Shown here: positions 34,001 through 41,879 of the stretch, piece after piece
How positions within the stretch are numbered: the first letter of the stretch is position 1
How the letters are laid out: every line of letters begins with the position of its first letter
Assembly (NCBI GenBank): GCA_963377175.1
Contig: CAUJNA010001713.1
Coordinates: 400,016-464,015 of the forward strand
Length of the DNA: 64,000 bases
Direction of reading: 5' to 3'
Origin: Effrenium voratum
Lineage: Eukaryota; Sar; Dinophyceae; Suessiales; Symbiodiniaceae
The notes under the pieces: model-generated
Database searches by the model: none
The model's input: the letters and a program-made list of their open reading frames with translations, nothing else
Told to the model about the DNA's origin: nothing
Made by a program: the position numbers and the translations under genes

Positions 34001-37000
34001 CTCTGTATCTTGCGATTCTCCGGTCGTGCCTCTCAAACTCTGCAGTTGTCTGGAACTCCTCAGAGCTCCTCCACCTTCTCGATGACGATGCCCTAGATGA
34101 CTCGTCGTTGATGAATTCTTTGTACACCTCCCCAACCGGGGTGTTCTGGTGGAATGCTGCTTTGAACGACCGTTCATCGTTGTCCTCGGCCACGCCTAGT
34201 GCGAGATCCCAGATGTTCGCGATTGATCTCAACATATCCGCCCCTTCCATGCAGTACTTGGTTACGTTGAGCAACTCGGGGTTCTTCGCCAGCATCGTTG
34301 CCTCACCGCAAAGTTGGTTCAGCGCCGACACGATCTTCTTTCCCTTGCTGCAGAATTCCCTCCATCCAAGCATACATTCGTCGGCAGAAAGCTGTCCGAA
34401 AACTTTGCTGATGAACTCTAAGGCAACCCTCATAGACTGCCCTTCACCTTTCATCATCCCGCGGCCCTTGGCAGAATAGTACGCTGAGTATGCATAAATA
34501 GCGGGGACGCCGATGTCCTCGATCCACTTCACGCACATACCCAGGTCGCTGCTCACCTCCATCCTCTTGGGCATCCTCTTGCCATCCTCGATGGCGTTCT
34601 TCACCAAATTTCCCAAGAAGATTGCTGCTTGCCTAGATTTCCCAACAGGCACGCAGAAGAACTCATTCGTGTTGACGACAGTCGGATTGGCAGTCATCTT
34701 GATGATATTCTCCAGAACCAGGAAAACCCAAAATAAGCAGCTGCAAATGAAGCCACGGAATTGTCCCAATGCGATCCCAGCTTCAGATTGTGGTGACGAA
34801 CTCGTCCAGCTCCTCCTTGAAGCCTGGGGTTCGGGACTGACCCAGCTCCCCGTATGCACCAGAGGTTCGGGACTGGCCCAGCACCTCGGTTGTGCAGTTG
34901 GGGTGGTGCAGATTTCGCTCGCAGTAGCTTGGTGCTTCCGCGATCTCCTTCGCGTAATGCAAGCAAGAGCGAGTTTCAACGGTGCCGGTTTGAGGCACCT
35001 TGCTCGAGCACGAAAACGGCGAAGGATCACACCCACAATTATAGACGTGTACAACTGGGTTTCTTTGGTTTCACGACCAGCACAAGGTCCATGCTCATGG
35101 TTTCCATTGCATTTCTTAGACAACGAGCCACCAAGTTCAAAGTTCCATGAGACAACTCTCCATGGTTTCTTGATTGGCATGGGTTTCTTTGCATATCTTT
35201 GTTTCAAGCCATAGCGACACCCATCAAACTCGTGACTAGTCCCATCATGCACAACCTCATGCAGTCTCTCATCCTTCCAATAATCACAACTTCCAGGCAA
35301 CTCAAACAAGATCGCAGCTCGTTTTGTCATGGCATGCCGTTTAATTTCAACGAACCGTTCAAACAATCTCCAAAATTCTCTTTGTTTGGCCTCGATTTTC
35401 TCTGCGGTGTCAATTCCGCGAGTCTTGTTGAGGCGTGCCCATGATGATCCCCCCGTGCAAGGCCCGGCGAAGAACAACAAATCGGAAGGTTTGGTAAGCA
35501 CATGTCTGGCGATTCTCCCCCCGTACTCGCTCAGTAAGTCATCAACCAGAGTTATGGTGACAACCTGCGGCCCGTCATGGCGGGCAAGAGCAGTGAACCA
35601 GTTACGTGGTTCGGAACATGCCATCAGCACGATAGGCCGAGCCAAGTCAACACTGTAAAGAGTGACGACTGTGCGAGTTCTCATACCAGGAAGCGAGACA
35701 TGAACAGGAGCGCGAAGCACACCACCGTCGTGTTTGACCATCGCGAGTTCAATACCCGGCGCTAACTGTGGCTTGTGCTTCACCGCAATGCGATACGGAA
35801 CAAAACAACGACCAGGGACAAGCTGCTCGTGATTGATATGCAGACAACGCATGAGCAATTTCAATCGGAGCAACGTTTCCAAAGCAAGGTCGTTAACACA
35901 CTTCAACTCTATGCGCTCGTTCGACAGTTCTTCAACAAATGCGGCCAGCACGGACTGCATGTCAACATCCCCGGACCCGACGTGAATTGGTCGTGGTCGT
36001 GGAGACCGTTCCCGCGCCGGTGCAGCGACCGGTACGGGATGAAACTGCCAAACTGCGCGTTCAACCCAACCATCAATTCGCACACATTGTAGCCCCGGGT
36101 CAACTCTATCCTCAACTTTGAGCCATGACCCATTCTTCAGAAACCAAGTGGAACGAAGCCACTTGCTCCCAAACGGTGTCATAACCGCGAGTGGAGGTTT
36201 CACACGCATCAATCTGGGTCCCTTGGCAACAACAACCGGATCATGTCCTTCATGCTCATGCAATCCCTCTTTGGATGTTAATCCAGACCACCATAGGTCC
36301 GGGGGCATGATCGGTATGTGTGTGTACGGAAATGTTGGAACTCCGTCAACTGTCCCCGAAGCGGTCTGCATGGTCCCCTTTATGGGATCACACGTGGGTG
36401 TGAGCGCCTTGAGGGTATCCGGGTCAGACAGCAAGCTCGGGTCAAGTAGACCAATCTGCAAACATGCATGTTTCCATTTGCGCCCATCATTGAACGCCTT
36501 GGTGTAAATATCGGCCGCCATCCTGTCGGTGACCTCATACGCCAAGTACATGTAATCACGTGTGAACATCTCATGCATCCACGAAATGCTAACACCATGG
36601 CTTCTCTCAAGGTGGCGCATCGTGGGGTTTCTCCCCGATCGCACGACACCGATCATAGCCTTGTTATCGTCATAGAACACAAAGTTCGGTGACTTCTTGA
36701 GAATCCGCTCTACCAGCTTGAGAGCGGGCATACCCATCGATCTCATGGCAACATCGGCCGCAACAATCTCGGCCTCGGGAGTGGAGTGACTCACACAACC
36801 CTGTCTTTTAGAGCTGCCAGACAACGGAAACCGGGTATTAGGCCCTTGTATATTCAAGTGTCCACCGGAGGTGGAACGCAGCGAGTCAATGCATCCCGCA
36901 AAGTCAGCGTCCGCATACAAGGCCAAGTGCACATCGTCCATAGGGTCTCCAACCCAACCGACCATGCGCCAATGTTTGGTATGATGCACATAGCACATCA

Positions 37001-40000
37001 AGTGATGCAAACCCCGATCATCGGAGTCAGTCCACCTATGCACGTTCCGTGCTAGGCGATTCACTTGCCGCAACAAATCGAAGCGAGCAATCCGCGCACC
37101 GTACAGCAACTTCATCAGTACGCTAGCGGCATGCGGAGCAAGGTGTCCACGCACGGGCTCCTTCATGGCCAACTCAGGAGTCCCTCCCCGTTGGTCCGGC
37201 ACTGTGGCAGAACCGTCGGTGGGCACAAGATTGTTACACCAATTGCACACGACTGACGGCCCCTCTCTGGCAGGCTTCCGTGAGACGTGATTCTTTGTTT
37301 CTTCATGCAACTCAGGGGTGACAACCTTATTCAACTTCACGTCGCCCGCCACTTCAAGATAGCGGTCGACACAGGAACGTAGGAACTGTTCCATGTCATA
37401 GGTCACCGTTGTTACTCGGTGTCCGTTCCCGAGAGTGACGTTTCCCTTGCTTTGATTGCAACCAAGGTACATGTCAAGTCCAGTCTCGGGCTCAATCTTC
37501 AAACGTGTACGCAACATGCTCCACCCTTGGGCAAGGTTCTTCTGCGGCCCTGCCATTTTGAAGTCGTCGACATACACAACCAGAACAAGCTGGAGCTTTT
37601 CATGAATGTACACTGAAGGCCATTCTTCGCCGATGGGCTCAAAACCAACGGCACGCACCGACTCATCGCAGTGCTGCTCCCAAAATGTTCCCGCATCTGG
37701 GTGTCCGTACAGCGCCTTCCTCAACGGGACGACTGGTCTTCTGTACTTATCCCATTTGCATTCACTTGGCACGGCCTCCGGTGGCAATTCAATCCAACAC
37801 GGCGTGCCTCTCAAGGTGGCCTGTATATACGCCTGAACAGCGTCGGCCATCTGCACATCCCAGCCATCATGACAACCCAGAAAATCCGCCCAACGCGAGG
37901 CTTCAAATGAAGCAGGGGAGTTCCCCAAATCTTGAAACATCGCAGCTTCAAAGCTTTGGTTCTTCACTTGGTTCCCCAGCAACACGCCTCTACCCTTGAA
38001 CTTCCTCTTAGGATCACCAACAGGCAATTGTGAGTGCTTTTCAACGCAAATGCCATGTGCGCGAGCCATGTGTATTTCCTCCCCCTTCGCTTTTGCTTCT
38101 CTGGCTACAGCGTCATATTCGCGCACCGCGCCAAGATCGAAGACCCCCTGGTCGATTAATCCCGACCACTCTTTCTTCATTGATGCCAATGCATCAGGGT
38201 TGGTCAACATCTCTTTCCGGCCTACCGGCCTGGATACTAAAGCGTCGAAGAATCGTACAACTTTCACAGCTTTCTCTCTGTGCTGTATTCGCTCAGAAGT
38301 CACGCACGGCATCGATGGGTACTTCTTGGCTTCACCGTCTTCGCCTATCGCAGGCATTGCGAGTGGCACTTTTCCAGAAACTATCTCAGCAGACTCCTCC
38401 CATTCATACCAGGTGAGGTCCGTCGATTCGTCGACCGATGGATCCGTCCCCGATGCTGTCTCAGCTTCGTCTTTATGACTCTCCATGACTGATGCAACCG
38501 CCTTCGTCCAGTTTGGAGTCGACTTTGATCGCTCCTCAGACTTGAACTTCCAGGCATAAATTACCACCAGACACTCAAATTCTTTCTCAAGCTGAACGTT
38601 TCGTCTCATGACGTCTTGGGACTGTTTGGAATCCATGAGAACAACCACCCCGTCGACAGGATTAACAACAATCCTGACCCATTCAAGCTCAGCCAAGTGC
38701 TTCCCATCCATTGGGTTCTTGATCTTTGATATGTTCTTCCGCAATCCCCAATTGTACTGCCATTCTACTCCACCCCAGCGGTTCCGAAGCATCGCTCGAA
38801 TTCTCTTACCACCGGGCATCTGTAATGTCCGTGCCTCTGCCGGCGCGGAAATCTCAGACTCTTTACTCTTGGGATCTTCCTCTTTCTTTTTGCCACCGCC
38901 CTTCACCTCGGCCTTCTCTTCCTTGGTGTAATATTTACTCATCATCTTCCATTCTTCAGGAGTGAACTCTGGAGGTCTCGATGTCTTCATTAGCCTGAAT
39001 CCATCCTTCCCGACAGGATACGGTCTTCCGGCCTTGTCGATTTTAACCTCCTTGCCATCGTCGTTGACGTACGTGATGCCATCCCCAGGTAGTCCAACTG
39101 ACACGTGTGGAAGGTCGGACTTCGCAACCTTCTCATCGCCCTTAGGGTGTCCATCTCCTTTCCCTTTTGAAGAGCTCGGTCTAGCATCTTCTTCTCCTGC
39201 ATGATCCCCCCGATCTCCGGCGATTACCTCCGGGCCATCGTCGAGCAGTAGACCAGCGATCTGATCGACTTCATCGTCAAGCAGTCGCTTCTCGTCACTC
39301 TGCAGCAATTCAGGCTCGTAGTCCTCATCCTCGATCAGGCGGTCACGTGCATCCAGACCGATTGCATCGATAGACATCTCTATTCCTTCCAAAGTCTCGT
39401 TGGCAACCTTGTACTTCTGTTGTATTGGGAATGTCAGAGGAGATTTCAGGATCATCCTCTCCGTCTGATGTGGCATTCTCAACCGAGGTGGAACCTTTGC
39501 CTTCTTGATGTTCAGCTCTGCACCCGCAAATGCAGTAAGTGCCCAAGCACGATACTTGTTTGCCCAATGCATGCCAGTGCTCAACACATATCCAGCAAAT
39601 ATACCAGTTTCCCCTCTCGGCTCGAACTTCTCCCTCTTTCCCCCTCGTGCTTCACTCGGCTTGAAGTCCACTAGCGCACCAAAAGGTATCTTCTCGCCCT
39701 TGAACTCCTCGCCATGCAGCCTCATCCATGCACTCGATCCGTTCACCTCTTCGATGTTCATGAGATGACACAGAGTGGTGATGGCTTGCACCCAATAACA
39801 CGTGGGTAGACCGGCATGTACTAGACAAGCCGAAGTCTGGTCAATGATGAATTGATTTGTTCTTTCAGCAAGGGAATTGTTCTGCGGCCGTCCAGGCAGC
39901 GATAGGTCGTGGTTCAGCTTCAGCTCCACGCACGCATTGATCAGTTCCGGGCCGTCATCCGAATATACCTGCTTGATTTTCCTCCTCCCGCAGAAGTGCT

Positions 40001-41879
40001 TGATAGCCCTGACGACTGAGTCAGTGTCTCTTCTCGCGGTGGGATAAGCCATGATAATTCCGGTATATATGTCCCGGATGATGAGCGCATACCTGCCTTC
40101 CACTTCATGATCTCCTGATGCCGTCACGAAGTCGAACGTCACCAGGTCACCGAACGTCTTCACTTCTCTTTTGAATGCTCCCGTTCGCGATCTGAAGTGT
40201 CTCATCTTTGCCTTGACGCATGATTCGCAGAAGGGATTTCGGTATCTGTGTGTAAGCAAATGAGCTATGGAATTGGCGTCCTTCTTGAGGACTCCCACTT
40301 TCCTCTTTATTGATGATCCTTCGTACACGTCTACTTCGATTCCGGCATCTGGATCATCTTCATCAACCTCTTCCTCGTGAGCTTCGGCATCACCATGTCG
40401 ATGCGGGACTGACCCAACATCTACAGGTATTTCCTCAGCCACGGGAGGCGGACGTACCGGACCGGCTCCTCCGGGTGGCCCGAAGTCGAATGCCCCGTCG
40501 TGGTGTTCGCCCTCGGCCTCTGCGGACTCACCGACAGCGGCGGGTGTGACGTCGTTCTCATCGTCACCTCCCTGATCTGCCTCGTCGTTCGTTACCATCG
40601 CCAATACTTCCGAAAAGTGCTCCTTGAGGTCGTCTATCGTAGGGCGATGCCTGTTACTCCGAAGTTTACCATCACTCACTAGGTACGGGATGTCGTCCTT
40701 GACCTGCAAGTGCACGAATCCCTGCTTTGGCGTAACCATGAAAGGTAGTTTACCAGGCATCCAGTGAAATGCATAACCCATCTTCATGCATCTCCTCCCC
40801 ACTGACAATACCGTGGGTGTCTCATCCAATACATGCGGCTCGACAGTCTCGTCCAACTCGTCCACGACTATCTTGGCCACATCAGATGTGGAAGTGGAAC
40901 CATTCGCGGTCTGGAACACGATCTCGTCGTCATCTTTCACGATGTCGACACCCAGGCTCTTCGCCTTGGCTCTTCCAATGAGATCATGACCACATCCGGT
41001 GTCCATCAACCATTTCACCCGTTTGCTGATGCACGTTGACATGGCGAAAACGTTCTTCGGCATACCATGCTGTTTCTTCCAGTCGACAGCCGATTCCTTG
41101 ATCTCGTCCTTGTTCCGATCATACTCGAACATTATGCTGCTCTCCTTGGTCACCGGGAAGTAGTGCTTCTTATATATATCATCCACCACTTCTCTCAGTA
41201 TCTTCGCACGTATCAATGATCGTTGGACTTGATAGGCTGATAATTCACGATGATCACTGCTTTTGAACTTCTTCTCGTCGACGTACACGTACTGATAAGG
41301 CTCATTCTCATTGTCCTCATAACCGTACCATTCTCCTTTTCGTTCCCATTGCCTTCTCTCGTCTTCGAGGTAGGTGATCTCCCCATTCTCGTCGACGTCG
41401 AGCACTTCCTTGAACCACACCATTTTCTCGGGGATCTCGGACTCGCCAGACCATCTCGATGATTCGCTCATCGCGTCGTCATCGTGCTCGTGGTAGACAG
41501 TCTCGGCTTCGTCCGGTTCGACCTGATCAACGTCCTTCTTGAAGCTTACCTTCCCTGCAGGAGCCGATTGCTTCAGGACTATCGCGGGCATTGCGATGGC
41601 CCTCCTCGCAATGGCAGGCGCTGCGGCTTTGGCGGGTAGCCTTCGACTTGGCTTGCGCCTTGTCATTTGACGTTGCTGGAGCTGAATTGTTCTTGATGAG
41701 CTCGTGCCTGTACTTACAAGCGCTTCCTTTATCGCACTTCCCCTTCTGAAACGCGAAGCATGCTCCATCATCTCTCTTTGGTGACGATGATCTGGATTTG
41801 GATTTGCCCTTTCCTTTCCCCTTGGACATACTCTCCAACTTGTGCTCCGTCTTCTTGCTGTGGGAAAAAGTGCATTCAT
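31017..41879 (-). CDS. Copia Pol polyprotein with a very long C-terminal extension
   Basis: 3,620 codons without a stop. In order: aspartic protease around WLMDTGCGHDLI (about 290); integrase (about 530-760) with the HHCC zinc site ending FCESCVKAK and the D,D,E residues in FDFVT, SDDGPEL and NNSLAERTN; reverse transcriptase (about 1,290-1,500) with VVYVDDFKMAG at about 1,438; RNase H (about 1,650-1,795) with YADADFAG, STPEAE and YDDNKA. This order defines Copia. After RNase H come about 1,800 residues: a Rossmann-like, methyltransferase-like segment (LLFFAGPCTGGSSWARLN, about 2,135; ILFELPGSCDYW, about 2,190), a hydrophobic stretch (FICSCLFWVFLVL, about 2,375), then about 1,200 unrecognised residues with Cys pairs. 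It overlaps gag by 353 nt in the +1 frame, so frameshifting is the likely route of expression; an ATG at 41,879 is the alternative. Confidence 0.9.
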   Translation of the reverse strand: MNALFPTARRRSTSWRVCPRGKERANPNPDHRHQREMMEHASRFRRGSAIKEALVSTGTSSSRTIQLQQRQMTRRKPSRRLPAKAAAPAIARRAIAMPAIVLKQSAPAGKVSFKKDVDQVEPDEAETVYHEHDDDAMSESSRWSGESEIPEKMVWFKEVLDVDENGEITYLEDERRQWERKGEWYGYEDNENEPYQYVYVDEKKFKSSDHRELSAYQVQRSLIRAKILREVVDDIYKKHYFPVTKESSIMFEYDRNKDEIKESAVDWKKQHGMPKNVFAMSTCISKRVKWLMDTGCGHDLIGRAKAKSLGVDIVKDDDEIVFQTANGSTSTSDVAKIVVDELDETVEPHVLDETPTVLSVGRRCMKMGYAFHWMPGKLPFMVTPKQGFVHLQVKDDIPYLVSDGKLRSNRHRPTIDDLKEHFSEVLAMVTNDEADQGGDDENDVTPAAVGESAEAEGEHHDGAFDFGPPGGAGPVRPPPVAEEIPVDVGSVPHRHGDAEAHEEEVDEDDPDAGIEVDVYEGSSIKRKVGVLKKDANSIAHLLTHRYRNPFCESCVKAKMRHFRSRTGAFKREVKTFGDLVTFDFVTASGDHEVEGRYALIIRDIYTGIIMAYPTARRDTDSVVRAIKHFCGRRKIKQVYSDDGPELINACVELKLNHDLSLPGRPQNNSLAERTNQFIIDQTSACLVHAGLPTCYWVQAITTLCHLMNIEEVNGSSAWMRLHGEEFKGEKIPFGALVDFKPSEARGGKREKFEPRGETGIFAGYVLSTGMHWANKYRAWALTAFAGAELNIKKAKVPPRLRMPHQTERMILKSPLTFPIQQKYKVANETLEGIEMSIDAIGLDARDRLIEDEDYEPELLQSDEKRLLDDEVDQIAGLLLDDGPEVIAGDRGDHAGEEDARPSSSKGKGDGHPKGDEKVAKSDLPHVSVGLPGDGITYVNDDGKEVKIDKAGRPYPVGKDGFRLMKTSRPPEFTPEEWKMMSKYYTKEEKAEVKGGGKKKEEDPKSKESEISAPAEARTLQMPGGKRIRAMLRNRWGGVEWQYNWGLRKNISKIKNPMDGKHLAELEWVRIVVNPVDGVVVLMDSKQSQDVMRRNVQLEKEFECLVVIYAWKFKSEERSKSTPNWTKAVASVMESHKDEAETASGTDPSVDESTDLTWYEWEESAEIVSGKVPLAMPAIGEDGEAKKYPSMPCVTSERIQHREKAVKVVRFFDALVSRPVGRKEMLTNPDALASMKKEWSGLIDQGVFDLGAVREYDAVAREAKAKGEEIHMARAHGICVEKHSQLPVGDPKRKFKGRGVLLGNQVKNQSFEAAMFQDLGNSPASFEASRWADFLGCHDGWDVQMADAVQAYIQATLRGTPCWIELPPEAVPSECKWDKYRRPVVPLRKALYGHPDAGTFWEQHCDESVRAVGFEPIGEEWPSVYIHEKLQLVLVVYVDDFKMAGPQKNLAQGWSMLRTRLKIEPETGLDMYLGCNQSKGNVTLGNGHRVTTVTYDMEQFLRSCVDRYLEVAGDVKLNKVVTPELHEETKNHVSRKPAREGPSVVCNWCNNLVPTDGSATVPDQRGGTPELAMKEPVRGHLAPHAASVLMKLLYGARIARFDLLRQVNRLARNVHRWTDSDDRGLHHLMCYVHHTKHWRMVGWVGDPMDDVHLALYADADFAGCIDSLRSTSGGHLNIQGPNTRFPLSGSSKRQGCVSHSTPEAEIVAADVAMRSMGMPALKLVERILKKSPNFVFYDDNKAMIGVVRSGRNPTMRHLERSHGVSISWMHEMFTRDYMYLAYEVTDRMAADIYTKAFNDGRKWKHACLQIGLLDPSLLSDPDTLKALTPTCDPIKGTMQTASGTVDGVPTFPYTHIPIMPPDLWWSGLTSKEGLHEHEGHDPVVVAKGPRLMRVKPPLAVMTPFGSKWLRSTWFLKNGSWLKVEDRVDPGLQCVRIDGWVERAVWQFHPVPVAAPARERSPRPRPIHVGSGDVDMQSVLAAFVEELSNERIELKCVNDLALETLLRLKLLMRCLHINHEQLVPGRCFVPYRIAVKHKPQLAPGIELAMVKHDGGVLRAPVHVSLPGMRTRTVVTLYSVDLARPIVLMACSEPRNWFTALARHDGPQVVTITLVDDLLSEYGGRIARHVLTKPSDLLFFAGPCTGGSSWARLNKTRGIDTAEKIEAKQREFWRLFERFVEIKRHAMTKRAAILFELPGSCDYWKDERLHEVVHDGTSHEFDGCRYGLKQRYAKKPMPIKKPWRVVSWNFELGGSLSKKCNGNHEHGPCAGRETKETQLYTSIIVGVILRRFRARARCLKPAPLKLALACITRRRSRKHQATASEICTTPTAQPRCWASPEPLVHTGSWVSPEPQASRRSWTSSSPQSEAGIALGQFRGFICSCLFWVFLVLENIIKMTANPTVVNTNEFFCVPVGKSRQAAIFLGNLVKNAIEDGKRMPKRMEVSSDLGMCVKWIEDIGVPAIYAYSAYYSAKGRGMMKGEGQSMRVALEFISKVFGQLSADECMLGWREFCSKGKKIVSALNQLCGEATMLAKNPELLNVTKYCMEGADMLRSIANIWDLALGVAEDNDERSFKAAFHQNTPVGEVYKEFINDESSRASSSRRWRSSEEFQTTAEFERHDRRIARYRDRNWGKVFTLSVIKAPKIDSYGRGSKDDYQKNWDLGLVYQNELQASMKNLAYALRRDENASQNNLLRWMICGSTPSDISDACIGAVNSLMCVSFIMRRLQPLLGEKDSKDQSYTAYFRPDKRELNDLYREIEYARDFLWCIDMIYESKLPAMNINSISLAPHAADRAAENQDRRKWVSWMKEIEKKAEKDVMIDFFQNKYCTIHEIERELEKYPEDFVVGEEPTWWVMGSSKTEPPRKTERQQKSASSSGQRSQTAGGSVPQPGAPSGGSQASDAVKIDNEIIDSIFRMNSGGDDDRWVIINPTAGHDTYTSFEGGTTLGGATVNVKFNIDNNTGYPIIQTVFGPCLAEGKNATYWECMLRCLTSSLLHFEEKTSAEKIILSYVGKGNAAWLQLYAFLCAQTGCLITGRLPGAKAINALIQAEKNPDNAPGQLNRIINRQKRSPIGEATIRDMMIHKKSFLVLDWPLRAVNSKGSTKTFQMMVNEQGWTNIEERSYYGSSEQVSSPNDTLNIISRLQKLDKLIAERRRRDMDDSPMSVHIWMSLYDWVCMRGCGWQVTANPIIDSLQKAISDLVNTCKGLVVVCVNRDVAFHGGRGDLGTIANKVSEICKAAGALVTENDRLWRVVHALTGKNYKIPGSSNLQHFLLKRLLIEKSIDAVAPSNAFVCELEGTCINEPDLRFNIPKNMEESKVKFEYKPTFTAQSKRKQEQQDEGHGEQDAFGKADAGDQRLRWYTVTELSKFICELCAKEMQMSKSKVLGPKSKYNPSSCVNCCANWNADTNGIAMSTEGKKMYTRLFAECVVAIPDLQNLMVDVNNIQAMITIIRELAYSRLKKELSHVGFVSMTVDQAAQFYNNGHGKQLCASRDVIVCKNSEGVEERMSIFLIGKDLGNVAYSSWIKSVLDQGTMYELLGQTTNEESLGDVVEMVLGFFEVMSYFQHELPLWKDAWKIKREFEQSIVRHLAGNVTHTTGQNRKRNNRPHSSACPRRRCLTS

